From positions 1-64,000 of the forward strand of contig CAZLHI010000008.1 in the NCBI GenBank assembly GCA_964559435.1: a stretch of DNA of 64,000 bases, in the 5' to 3' direction. The DNA is from Hebobacterum sp964559435 (lineage in GTDB: Bacteria > Armatimonadota > Hebobacteria > Hebobacterales > Hebobacteraceae). Positions 1 to 8,267 of the stretch are shown here, piece by piece. The translations under genes and the position numbers were made by a program. Each line of letters opens with the position of its first letter. Within the stretch, counting starts at the first letter, position 1. A model generated the notes under the pieces. That model saw only the letters and a list, made by a program, of their open reading frames with translations. It was not told the origin of the DNA and did no database searches.

Positions 1-87
1 GCCAACATCGCGACCACGCAGATCTACACACATGTATCGACTGATCGCTTGAGAGAAGTTTACCAGGCATACCATCCACGTGCTTGA
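1..87 (+). CDS. Tyrosine recombinase XerC/XerD-type, C-terminal end (partial)
   Basis: Only the last 28 codons are inside the window, read in frame 1 to a TGA at 85-87. They give ANIATTQIYTHVS followed by a short helix and AYHPRA. That is the hallmark C-terminus of XerC/XerD recombinases: the catalytic Tyr in the TQIYTHV context, then the helix that donates to the partner subunit. These enzymes resolve chromosome dimers at dif. Seen: the Tyr motif and the stop. Inferred: whether it is XerC or XerD, since the rest of the gene is outside the window. A phage or transposon integrase is possible, but the tail fits housekeeping Xer proteins better. Confidence 0.85.
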   Translation, partial: ANIATTQIYTHVSTDRLREVYQAYHPRA

Positions 88-197
88 CACCACGCGCTTG
101 ACACGGACTCAACACAGACTCGATCGTAGCGCCGCTCTCTCGGCAGGACTTGGGGTGGGCAGACCAGAACCACTTCGCCGAAGTGCTCCCTGGAACG

Positions 198-1889
198 ATG
201 ATCTCGAAGAGGACAGCGCTTTTCTGTCTGCATGCCGTCGCCTTTGCTGTCGTCCTCCTGTGCGGCCCGCCGCTTGAGGCTGCGGCGCCCGCCCGTGAGT
301 ACCTGGATGAAGCCCGAATTGCGACTGTCGATATCCAACTGCCCGGCGATCAGTCGAATGCGCTGCGGCTCATCGCGCTCGCGCTGGTTGAGCTGGATCC
401 TGAGGCCGCGCTGCAGATCATCGCCAGGATGCGCCGGCCGTCTGATGCCGCCAGGGCCCTCGGCGCGGTTGCCGTCACTGTCGCCGACGCCAATCCGGAG
501 GCGGCGGCCGACAACGCAGCGGCTGCGGGCCGTCTGCTCATGCGCATCTCGGACTCCAACCAGCGAACGGCAGAGCAGGAACTACTGCTGCGCGAGATCG
601 CCGCGCTCGGCGAGGACGCGCTCCCTGCCGCGCCGGAACTGGGGGTGGGAGACGCCCAGCTAGCCGTTGTTCTCGCGCTGGCCGAATCGGGGCCCGATGA
701 GGCCTTGAGCCTTTTCCGCGAGTGGGAGTTCACGGGCGCCTCCGCCGACGAAGCAGCGGCGGCCATAGCGGAGGCCCTCGCGTCGAGCGATCCGGACCAA
801 GCCATCGAGCTGGCCGCCGCCATAGCCTCTTCGCGCATACGTGACTTCACATTCTGGCGGATTGCAGAGCGGCGTCCTGCTCAGGAAGCTGTCGATATCT
901 CTATCCGGGTCACCGACGCACTCGTTCGGTCCGCCATCTTGGCCAGCGCCAGCGTTCGGGAAGCAGCGAACGACCCGGAGGAGGCGCAGGCACTCGCGTC
1001 CCGCATCGAGGTCGCCTCCAAGTCCGCCCTCTCGCACGTGGCCACAGCCATGGCGGCGGCCAATGTCGAGCGGGCCCTCGAGGCCGCGCGAGCTTTGCCA
1101 GACCGGCCCCGCACTTGGACGCTGAGTCGGATCGCGGTGGCGATAGCGCGCGAGCAGCCGGAGCCGGCCGAGAGGCTGCTCTCGGAGATCCCCGCCGACT
1201 CCGAAACGCTTCGCCTCACACTAGCGCGGATGGCCGAGACTGACGCCGGCCGCGCCCTGCGCTTGGCGCGCTCTGTTCCGCCCGGAAACGAACGGGATGC
1301 CGCGCTGTCTGCTGTCGCCCGCAGCCTGGCCCGCGTGAACCCGGCGCTCTCGCAAGACCTACTGTGGGAGATAGAGTCGCCCCATTGGCGGGCCAGGGCC
1401 ATAATGGCACTCGCAGTCGCGGTGGCGGCCACAGACGCCGACGCGGCCACGGCATTGCTCGGGCTCGTAGCTGACCGGGCCGCCGCAAGTCGGATCCAAG
1501 GAGAGATCGCCGTCGGAGTCGCCGCCAATACGCCGGAGCTGACTGCTCGCCTCCTGCAGGCGCTCCCGCCAACTGACTATCGCAACCATGCTGCCCTGCG
1601 GGCCGCAGCAGTCGCTCTCGCTGCGGGCGAGCGGCCGGAGGAGGCTCTCTCGCAACTGGCGGCCGCAGGACTCCGTCAAGACCTGGCGCTTCGCTGGTTG
1701 CTGCCATCTCTGATAGGCGCGCAGACACGGAGCCCGATCAACCTGGCCGGCAAGATCGACGATAGTTACGCGCGGGCGCTGGCATTGGCGGCTGTCGCAC
1801 AGGAGATCCTGGAGCTCGCCCCAAGGGCGAAGCCCGCCCCGGACCGGGCGCGCCAGATACGCCCCATCGTGGAATGGGAGGGGCTGTGA
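198..1889 (+). CDS. Secreted alpha-helical repeat (solenoid) protein
   Basis: The ATG at 198 is preferred over the upstream in-frame start at 150, because it places a signal peptide first: MISKRT, then a hydrophobic stretch ending in AAAPA. The mature part is Ala/Leu-rich and built of tandem two-helix units of roughly 30-35 residues. These carry recurring 'DPE-AL' turns (ELDPEAALQI, ANPEAAADN, SDPDQAIEL, NDPEEAQAL). This is typical of HEAT/TPR-like solenoids used for protein binding. No catalytic motif is seen. The stop is followed after one base by the ATG of the next secreted gene, so the two are probably co-translated. The exact repeat family cannot be assigned by eye. Confidence 0.7.
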   Translation: MISKRTALFCLHAVAFAVVLLCGPPLEAAAPAREYLDEARIATVDIQLPGDQSNALRLIALALVELDPEAALQIIARMRRPSDAARALGAVAVTVADANPEAAADNAAAAGRLLMRISDSNQRTAEQELLLREIAALGEDALPAAPELGVGDAQLAVVLALAESGPDEALSLFREWEFTGASADEAAAAIAEALASSDPDQAIELAAAIASSRIRDFTFWRIAERRPAQEAVDISIRVTDALVRSAILASASVREAANDPEEAQALASRIEVASKSALSHVATAMAAANVERALEAARALPDRPRTWTLSRIAVAIAREQPEPAERLLSEIPADSETLRLTLARMAETDAGRALRLARSVPPGNERDAALSAVARSLARVNPALSQDLLWEIESPHWRARAIMALAVAVAATDADAATALLGLVADRAAASRIQGEIAVGVAANTPELTARLLQALPPTDYRNHAALRAAAVALAAGERPEEALSQLAAAGLRQDLALRWLLPSLIGAQTRSPINLAGKIDDSYARALALAAVAQEILELAPRAKPAPDRARQIRPIVEWEGL

Positions 1890-1890
1890 A

Positions 1891-3615
1891 ATGCGCTCCA
1901 CCGTCCTGGCAGCGATCTTTGTCGTCGCTCTGTCATCCGCCGCAGCCGGGGCCCGGGCCGCCGGGCCGATCGTGCTGGAGCGTTCGCCGTCGGAACTCAC
2001 CGTTCGCCTGACGGAGAGCCGGCAGGACCAGCTCTATCGGGTCGTCTACGACGACGGCGAACATCGCTTCGTCTGGGAGAATCTCAGCCCGGATTCATCT
2101 GGGCTAGTGTGTTTGAGAGACGACAAACACCTTCGGCCGGAGCATCGCCTGCGCTGTGAGTCGCAGACCCACCCAAGCGACCCCGTCATCTTCGACGATG
2201 TCCTCAAAGGCCCGGTCGTCGCCAAGAGCAAGAGGCCCTTCGGCGTGCCGGTGAGCACCTTTGGGGGGGCGGGGTACTTGGCGCCGGGCCTGTCGGACCT
2301 GAGACGGGACGAGTTCGGGAACTTCTGGCTCCACCTCGATCACCAGCCTTATGCGATCTTCAAGTACTCGCCAACGCTCGAGTATCGATACGCGCTCCTG
2401 CTTCCCGGAGCGCCCGTTGCTCACGATGTCGATGGCGACGGCAATCTCTACATCCTCCATGCCGGCAACTGGATCTCAAAGCACGGACCACTCGGCGAGA
2501 ACTTGGGGGCTTGGGAGCTTCCCCGCGGGCGAGAGCCCGGCGAGTTCGTCGAGGCCTCCGGCATGGCGATCGACCGGGACAGCGGATGGATATATCTGGC
2601 AGACGCGAGGCTCGGGCGAGTGCAGCGGTTCGACCTGGACCTCAACTACCAACCGCTCCCCGTGACTTTGTGGGGTTGGATAGGAAGAGCAGACCTTGCG
2701 TATACGCGCCGCGGGAAGTACGATGAGCACTTGACCTACTACCAGCTGGATCGGCCGCGGCAGCTGGTCCTCGACGGGAGGGGGTACCTGTTCGTGAGCT
2801 GCGAGCATTGGATCAGCAAGTTCGATCTCGCAACGGGCCGACAGCTCTCGTTCGGCAGGAACCCCGTTCTCGGATGGGGAGGGACTTTCAGCGACTCGGC
2901 TTTCTCGCCTTCCGCCGCACTGGACGGCCACTGGCAGCGGCACTGGCTGGCCGGCGTCGACCCGTTGGGTAACGTGTATGTCGCAGATAGACAGAACGAC
3001 TTCCTGATCAACCTCCGGCTGCAGGTGTTCGGCTCGCAGGGCATACTCATTCGCTCATTCGACATCGAGGACGAAGTCAAAGACGCCTCGGGAGAACCGG
3101 TCTACCTGTCGGCGGTGAGGGGACTGACCTTCGATGAGCACTCTGTCTATCTAGTCGATGCCGCGGGCCGCATCTACAGGAGCCCCGCCGGCAAGGGTCT
3201 CTGCAGCGGGGGACAACTCTTCTTGGGGCCCGGGGCCGCCGGGCGGCAGTTCGATCTCTCGAGGGTCGCGGAGGGTGACTTCACGGTCGAGCTTCAGCCT
3301 TCGCGCGTGAGACACCGGTTCGAAGGCAAGCTGCTGGGGCCACGCGCTGACGGGGGCACGACCAACTGCGAACTCTATGGATCTGCGGTTGTCCAAGACG
3401 GCCATCGTTCAATGTGGGCGCCGGCCCGAATCGGCGAGCCATTTCGGGTTTCCCTGTTCGATGGCGATGGCAGGCTCATACCTGCGGACGACTATGAGAT
3501 AGAGTACGAACAGAGGCCCGGTCTCTTCGGGACGCGCTGGGACTACTTCCGGGTGACGAACCAGAGCGGTCAGGCCTGGCGGAATGTCGCGTTCGTCGCC
3601 GAGAGCATCGAGTAG
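1891..3615 (+). CDS. Secreted NHL-like six-bladed beta-propeller protein
   Basis: It starts one base after the upstream stop, with GGGAGGGG in the end of the previous gene as ribosome binding site. A signal peptide (MRSTVLAAIF to ARAAG) leads a roughly 550-residue protein. The middle contains repeated propeller blades of the NHL/SMP-30 kind: DVDGDGNLYILHAGNW, IDRDSGWIYLADARLGRV, LDGRGYLFVSCEHWISKF, VDPLGNVYVADRQND and LTFDEHSVYLVDAAGRIY. The C-terminal roughly 130 residues are beta-rich without a recognised motif. Such proteins are usually binding scaffolds or lactonase-like. No metal site is obvious. It probably works with the solenoid protein upstream, outside the cytoplasm. Confidence 0.7.
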   Translation: MRSTVLAAIFVVALSSAAAGARAAGPIVLERSPSELTVRLTESRQDQLYRVVYDDGEHRFVWENLSPDSSGLVCLRDDKHLRPEHRLRCESQTHPSDPVIFDDVLKGPVVAKSKRPFGVPVSTFGGAGYLAPGLSDLRRDEFGNFWLHLDHQPYAIFKYSPTLEYRYALLLPGAPVAHDVDGDGNLYILHAGNWISKHGPLGENLGAWELPRGREPGEFVEASGMAIDRDSGWIYLADARLGRVQRFDLDLNYQPLPVTLWGWIGRADLAYTRRGKYDEHLTYYQLDRPRQLVLDGRGYLFVSCEHWISKFDLATGRQLSFGRNPVLGWGGTFSDSAFSPSAALDGHWQRHWLAGVDPLGNVYVADRQNDFLINLRLQVFGSQGILIRSFDIEDEVKDASGEPVYLSAVRGLTFDEHSVYLVDAAGRIYRSPAGKGLCSGGQLFLGPGAAGRQFDLSRVAEGDFTVELQPSRVRHRFEGKLLGPRADGGTTNCELYGSAVVQDGHRSMWAPARIGEPFRVSLFDGDGRLIPADDYEIEYEQRPGLFGTRWDYFRVTNQSGQAWRNVAFVAESIE

Positions 3616-3627
3616 GGTCTTCACGAT

Positions 3628-3993
3628 ATGCGAAGGCTCTTCCCTCTCAGGTACACCCTTTCCACCTCCTTGCTGTGCTACGGCTTCGTCCTTTTTCTCT
3701 TCGGCCCGTGCCTGACCCCCATAGCACAGGCATTTGCCGCGCCCTTGGGTCACGCCGGGCTGCTGTTCACCCTCTCTTCCGCTGGGCTCATCCCATCAGT
3801 CCTGGCAATTGGCTTCCTGTCCGAGGTGCTCGGCAAGAGGCGGGTCCTCATTGCGTCAGCCCTGACGATGGCCGCGGGATGCGCGCTCTTCGCCGGGGTT
3901 GCCTCAACCGCTGGGTTGACAACGGCGATGGTGATACCACCGGCTTTGATGGCGGCTGTCGCGGCCGCGTACGTTGTCGCATTATCGCGCTAG
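3628..3993 (+). pseudogene. MFS transporter, N-terminal remnant
   Basis: The 121 residues contain about four membrane helices and an MFS signature A-like loop between helices 2 and 3 (GFLSEVLGKRRVL; family form G-x-L-S-D-r-x-G-r-r). Full MFS carriers have 12 helices and about 400 residues. This reading frame stops at TAG 3991-3993, and the next 70 bases hold no continuation before the downstream gene. It therefore looks like a 5' fragment left after a deletion. A functional four-helix protein is unlikely, because MFS proteins need both halves. Which substrate the intact carrier moved cannot be said. Confidence 0.6.
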
Positions 3994-4062
3994 TCAGAGT
4001 TGAAACAGGGCTTCAGTCAGTGGAACAAGACATGTGGGGGTTGGTGCAGGAGGAAAGCTACA

Positions 4063-4938
4063 ATGAAGCTGAGTGTGTTCACGGATGAGGTTTCCCAGGA
4101 CCTCCAGGCAGCGCTGAGGCTGGCCGTGCGGTATCGGCTCGACGGTGTGGAACTGAGGACGGTTTGGAGCAAGCCGATACAGCACCTGTCTGCGGATGAG
4201 GTCGATCGAGTGCGGGGGCTGCTCGATCAGCACGAGCTGGCGTGCGCGGCCATCGCCTCTTCGGTGTTCAAGTGCGAGCTCGACGACGAGCCGGCCCGGC
4301 GCGACCATCTAGACTACCTGCTGAGCTGCATTCGAATTGCCAAGACGCTCGGCACGAACATCATCCGCGTATTCACTTTCTGGAAGCGCGGCCCGGCCGG
4401 GCCTGTCTGGGAGAGGGTGAAGCGTCACTTCCGGCCGGCCATACCAATGGCGGAGCAGGAGGGCGTGATTCTCGCGGTCGAAAACGAGCATTCGACCTAT
4501 GTCTCCACCGCGGCCGAGACACAGCGGTTCGTCAGCGAGATCGACTCTCCCGTCGTCCGCGTGGTCTGGGACCCATGCAATGAAGTCCACGCGGAAGGGG
4601 GCGTCACGCCTTACCCCGATGGCTACGAGCTGGTTCGCCCGTTCACTGTGCACGTACACGTGAAGGATGCCGACAGGGATCCACAGACGGGTCAGCCGCG
4701 GCTTACACCCGTCGGCGACGGCGATATCGATTGGACGGGGCAGCTGAAGGACCTGCTTCAATCCGCCTACGATGGATATATCTCCCTCGAGACACACTGG
4801 CGGCCTCAGGCGCTGGCCAAGGACGCGCTGAGCCAGCCCGGCGGCGAGGGATTCTCAGACATCGGCGAGTACGCCAGCGATGTGTGCCTGAAGAACCTGC
4901 TGTCGATCCTGGCTGTGGCGCGACGAGAGCTGGCCTAG
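4063..4938 (+). CDS. Sugar phosphate isomerase/epimerase (xylose isomerase-like TIM barrel)
   Basis: The start is the ATG at 4063, behind AGGAGGA at 4048-4054. An in-frame start at 4000 would add an unrelated 21-residue tail. The 291-residue protein has the AP-endonuclease-2/xylose-isomerase-like barrel. Metal-ligand strands are visible as AVENEHST (Glu), VVWDPCNEVH (Asp), HVHVKDAD (His) and ISLETHW (Glu). These enzymes isomerise or epimerise free or phosphorylated sugars, inositols or related hydroxyketones. The exact substrate is not readable. It overlaps tail to tail by 4 bases with the epimerase gene on the other strand. Confidence 0.85.
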   Translation: MKLSVFTDEVSQDLQAALRLAVRYRLDGVELRTVWSKPIQHLSADEVDRVRGLLDQHELACAAIASSVFKCELDDEPARRDHLDYLLSCIRIAKTLGTNIIRVFTFWKRGPAGPVWERVKRHFRPAIPMAEQEGVILAVENEHSTYVSTAAETQRFVSEIDSPVVRVVWDPCNEVHAEGGVTPYPDGYELVRPFTVHVHVKDADRDPQTGQPRLTPVGDGDIDWTGQLKDLLQSAYDGYISLETHWRPQALAKDALSQPGGEGFSDIGEYASDVCLKNLLSILAVARRELA

Positions 4939-5900
4939 ATCTGGATCTTGCGCCCGAACTCCTCGATCAGCGCGTCCTCGCGCGCATACTCGAACGGCTC
5001 CTGGATGCCGGGCCACTCCCAGTCCTCGCTCAGAGGATTCTGACACAGCCACGCAAGGGTCAACTCCAGTCCGTCGCGGGGGATCATCCGGTCCCGATAC
5101 CTAAGCTGGGCTTTCGCCTTTCGAAGATCGAAGAAGCACGTGTGGTCATACGGCGTCCGCCAGACATCGCCGGGAACAGAGTAGACGTCCCACTTGTGAT
5201 CGAGCGCGCGGGCGACGCCTCGGACGAGCTGCGCCAGCGTGTAGAGCTTCTCTTCCCCGAGGTTGTAGAGCGGTCCCCGGGAGCGGGGCGACAGCAGAGC
5301 CTGCGTCACGCCTCTCGCCATGTTCTGCACGAACCCGCGATGGCGGATCTGTAGGCCCGCATCCGGCACCGCGATCTCGGTTCTGCCGTCTAGTGCTCTC
5401 TTCGCGAAGAACCACTCCGCGCACCTCGGGTCCCTCGGCCCGTAGAGGTCCGCCAAACGGATTATCAGAGCGGCGGCGCCTTCCTCCACCGCGCGCAGCA
5501 CAGTCTCGTCGGCCCCGATCTGGGCAGCCACGTGCGGAGGAGCATTCTCGGCTGACACGAGGTTCGTTTCTTCGTCCACCGGGCACACCGGGGCAGACCC
5601 GTAAACGGCAGCAGAGCTGAGGTGGACGGAGCGCTCGACGCGTCCCTTGCATGCAGCGATCACGTTCTCCGCCTGCTCCGGCCGATCGTGCAGCATGTCC
5701 ACAACTGCATCGGCACCCCACTCGTCGATCGCATCGGCAACGGCCTCCTCGCTGCGCGAGTCCCCCCGACGGGAGGTGATCCCATCGCCGAAGTCGTGCG
5801 CGCTCTCCGTCAACACGGCGACCTCACACTTGCGCTCGAGGAGGTCGTGCGCGACGAACGGCGCGAAGAACTCGGTTGCCCCTATCAGCAGCACTCTCAC
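4935..5900 (-). CDS. NAD-dependent epimerase/dehydratase (extended SDR)
   Basis: A Rossmann N-terminus (MRVLLIGATEFFAPFVAHDLL) lacks the full GxxGxxG but fits atypical or extended SDR proteins. Downstream are VDMLHD, a HLSSAAVYG segment with the usual Ser, and LIIRLADLYGPRDPR, which is typical of nucleotide-sugar epimerases. The canonical YxxxK is not clear by eye, so catalytic competence is uncertain. The GTG start has GGGAGAGG upstream. The substrate is probably a nucleotide sugar or sugar. It is convergent with the isomerase-like gene upstream and may be part of the same pathway. Confidence 0.75.
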   Translation of the reverse strand: MRVLLIGATEFFAPFVAHDLLERKCEVAVLTESAHDFGDGITSRRGDSRSEEAVADAIDEWGADAVVDMLHDRPEQAENVIAACKGRVERSVHLSSAAVYGSAPVCPVDEETNLVSAENAPPHVAAQIGADETVLRAVEEGAAALIIRLADLYGPRDPRCAEWFFAKRALDGRTEIAVPDAGLQIRHRGFVQNMARGVTQALLSPRSRGPLYNLGEEKLYTLAQLVRGVARALDHKWDVYSVPGDVWRTPYDHTCFFDLRKAKAQLRYRDRMIPRDGLELTLAWLCQNPLSEDWEWPGIQEPFEYAREDALIEEFGRKIQI

Positions 5901-5930
5901 CGGCGCCTCTCCCGAGCCATCAGCCTCGGC

Positions 5931-6995
5931 TCATTCGGGGGGAAAGCTGCCCAGCGCCAACACCTCGGCAATGCGCTTGGGGATATCCGTGTTGTCCATC
6001 TGCCCTGTGAAGCGCTCGCCACGAGGCCCGAAGGCGAAGACGCGCACGGGAGTGTTAGTGTGGTTTCCCGTGGCGAAGGTGCCGTCCGGCTGAAGGCCGC
6101 CTGTCTCGTGGTCGGCTGTCACCACCACCAGGGTCGAACCGTCCTCGCGAGCGAAATCGAGTGCGGTCACAACAGCGGCGTCGAGCATCCGCACTCGCTC
6201 GATGGCCGCATCGAGCTTGTGATCGTGGCACTCCCAGTCGATTCGGGCCTCCTCGACGATAAGCAAGAAGCCCTTCGGGTTCTTGCTGAGACGGGCGAGG
6301 GCAGCGGACACCATCTCGGCGAGCGACGACGCCGTGTCGTCTTCGAAGAGGCCCACGATCCTGTCGGCCTTCGCCTTCCGCAGCCCATTTCTGGCGAAGA
6401 CGACGTCGTAGCCGGCTCGCCTCATCTCGGCGACCAGGTCACGCCCGTCCTCGCGCTCCCCGCCGGCCGACTTGGGCAGGAACCATCCCTTCCAGAAGCC
6501 CAGCATCACGTCCACGCCGGAGGCGGCGATCTGGGCTGCGATCTTCTCTCGCTCGCCCCTGCTCTCGACGTGCGCGGCGAAGCTGGCGGGGGTCGCGCCG
6601 TGCAGGGCGTCGGTCGTGATAATCCCCGTGCTTTTACCGGCCGCCCGAGCGCGCTCCAGTATCGTCTCCAGGCGGTGGCCATTAGGCGCAACGCCCACCA
6701 TGCCGTTGTTCGTCTTGTGGCCGGTGGCCAGAGCCGTTCCCGCGGCGGCCGAATCTGTCACGTCGCGGTCGGCGGAGCGGGTTGTCACAATGCCAGAGTG
6801 CGGCATACCCTCCATCCCGAGCGGCTGCCCGGGATCCTTGCGCGCCAGGTGTATCTGGAGCGGGCCCATGCCGTCTCCGATCAGCAGGATTGCGCTGTCT
6901 GCTGCCGCCCCGGCAGATAGCGGAGCGGCGCACGCGACCCACAGCAGCCCCGCACACAGCAAAGTACAGACCAAACGAGTACAGTGTAAGCGCAT
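5931..6995 (-). CDS. Alkaline phosphatase, secreted
   Basis: The ATG at 6995 follows GGAGGG and opens a signal peptide (MRLHCTRLVC to PLSAG). The longer upstream extension in this frame has no homology-like content. All alkaline phosphatase landmarks are present: LLIGDGMG (metal Asp), VTDSAAAGTA with the phosphorylated Ser, VEEARIDWECH (Glu, Asp and His ligands), ADHETGG (Asp-His) and GNHTNTPV (the last His). The 354-residue length is short compared with E. coli PhoA, as in compact Bacillus-type enzymes. It releases phosphate from monoesters in the periplasm or outside. It is divergent from the isocitrate dehydrogenase gene. Confidence 0.9.
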   Translation of the reverse strand: MRLHCTRLVCTLLCAGLLWVACAAPLSAGAAADSAILLIGDGMGPLQIHLARKDPGQPLGMEGMPHSGIVTTRSADRDVTDSAAAGTALATGHKTNNGMVGVAPNGHRLETILERARAAGKSTGIITTDALHGATPASFAAHVESRGEREKIAAQIAASGVDVMLGFWKGWFLPKSAGGEREDGRDLVAEMRRAGYDVVFARNGLRKAKADRIVGLFEDDTASSLAEMVSAALARLSKNPKGFLLIVEEARIDWECHDHKLDAAIERVRMLDAAVVTALDFAREDGSTLVVVTADHETGGLQPDGTFATGNHTNTPVRVFAFGPRGERFTGQMDNTDIPKRIAEVLALGSFPPE

Positions 6996-7129
6996 CAAGC
7001 TATCCCTCCAGGAATTCCCTCTGCAATAAGGCCCGAAGTTCGCCGAGCAGGACTCGAATCCTCCCTTTGGCCAGAAGGTAAAGGCTTGATTGAGAGGGGC
7101 CATTCGTCGCGCTGGCATCCGAACGTTTC

Positions 7130-7138
7130 TGCTATAAT
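7130..7138 (+). promoter_or_regulatory. Extended -10 promoter for the isocitrate dehydrogenase gene
   Basis: TGCTATAAT at 7130-7138 is a perfect extended -10 element (TG-n-TATAAT). No good -35 lies 16-18 bases upstream, which is usual for extended -10 promoters. The predicted start of transcription, near 7145, is about 30 bases before the ATG at 7175, with GGAGGAGGA between them. Confidence 0.55.
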
Positions 7139-7174
7139 CCATACCCACATCGACCGGGAGGAGGACCGAACTTA

Positions 7175-8251
7175 ATGGCTCATACCGTGACGCTCGTGCC
7201 CGGCGACGGCGTCGGACCGGAGCTGACCGCAGCCGCACAGCGCGTGCTGGATGCCAGCGGCGCCAGCATCGAGTGGGAAGTGCAAGAGGCCGGTCTCGCC
7301 GTCATGGAGGAAGAGGGCACGCCGCTGCCGGAGCACGTCCTGGAGTCCATTCGCGGGAACAAGGTGGCTTTGAAAGGGCCGATCACGACACCCAGGGGGG
7401 GCGGATTCCGCTCTGTCAACGTCGCTCTACGCAAAGCTCTCGATCTGTACGCCTGCCTCCGCCCGTGCACGCACTATCCGGGCGTGCGGACGCGCTTCGA
7501 GGACGTGGATCTCGTCGTCGTGCGAGAGAACACCGAGGACCTCTACGCGGGAGTCGAGTTCGAGGAAGGCAGCGACGAGGCGCGGCAAGTCATAGGTCTC
7601 GCCGCCGGCCGGATTCGAGACGAGGCCGCCATCTCCATCAAGCCGATCTCCGCCTTTGCCTCCGAGCGCATCGTGGACTTCGCCTTTCGCTATGCCGGTG
7701 ACAACGGACGGCGCAAAGTGACCGCCGTCGCCAAGGACAACATCATGAAGGCGACCGACGGCCTCTTCTATCGTGCGGCTCGCGAGGTGGCGAAGCGTTA
7801 CGAGGGCCAGGTCGAATATGACGAGTGGCTGGTGGACGCGATGTGCATGCAGCTCGTCCAGAAGCCAGAGCTGTACGATGTGCTCGTCATGCCCAACCTC
7901 TACGGGGACATCCTCTCCGACTTGTGCGCGGGCCTCGTGGGGGGGCTTGGCGTTGCGCCGGGGGCAAACCTGGGCGACGAGATTGCCGTCTTCGAGCCCA
8001 TTCACGGTTCCGCACCGAAGTACGCGGGGCAGAACAAGGTCAACCCTACGGCCCTCATCCTCTCGGGCGTATTGATGCTCCGGCACCTGGGAGAGAGGGA
8101 GGCGGCCGATCGAGTCGAGAACGCCGTCGCCGCCGTCATCGCTGAGGGCGAGTCCGTGACCTATGACCTCAAGCCAACGCGGGACGACCCGACGGCGGTT
8201 GGCACCAGCGAGATGGCGGACGCAATCATCGCCAAGACGGAGTCGTCCTAA
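7175..8251 (+). CDS. icd: Isocitrate dehydrogenase (NAD(P)+), homo-oligomeric
   Basis: Oxidative decarboxylation of isocitrate to 2-oxoglutarate. The substrate loop RSVNVALRKALDLYACLRP has the Ser-x-Asn-x3-Arg of isocitrate rather than isopropylmalate enzymes. VVVRENTEDLYAGVE, AKDNIMKATDG (catalytic Lys) and MPNLYGDILSD (metal Asps) are all present. The cofactor loop reads HGSAPKYAGQNKVNP. Lys-Tyr here is the E. coli NADP signature, and a Tyr equivalent to Y391 is kept (VTYDL), but the position of R395 is Pro. Coenzyme choice is therefore ambiguous. At 358 residues it is the short NAD-IDH/IPMDH-like size. The ATG at 7175 is preceded by GGAGGAGGA. Confidence 0.88.
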   Translation: MAHTVTLVPGDGVGPELTAAAQRVLDASGASIEWEVQEAGLAVMEEEGTPLPEHVLESIRGNKVALKGPITTPRGGGFRSVNVALRKALDLYACLRPCTHYPGVRTRFEDVDLVVVRENTEDLYAGVEFEEGSDEARQVIGLAAGRIRDEAAISIKPISAFASERIVDFAFRYAGDNGRRKVTAVAKDNIMKATDGLFYRAAREVAKRYEGQVEYDEWLVDAMCMQLVQKPELYDVLVMPNLYGDILSDLCAGLVGGLGVAPGANLGDEIAVFEPIHGSAPKYAGQNKVNPTALILSGVLMLRHLGEREAADRVENAVAAVIAEGESVTYDLKPTRDDPTAVGTSEMADAIIAKTESS

Positions 8252-8267
8252 GAGGACGGCGCACCAG

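Noticed and set aside
5622..6920. 432-residue plus-strand frame
   Set aside because: It lies antisense to the epimerase and alkaline phosphatase genes, has no family-like sequence, and reflects GC-rich codon structure. The same applies to the long antisense frames at 8226-9572, 35021-36280 and 52112-53272.
7035..7060. tRNA-like T-arm (GGATTCGAGTCC on the minus strand)
   Set aside because: The five-base stem does not pair around the seven-base loop, and no acceptor, D or anticodon arms can be built next to it.
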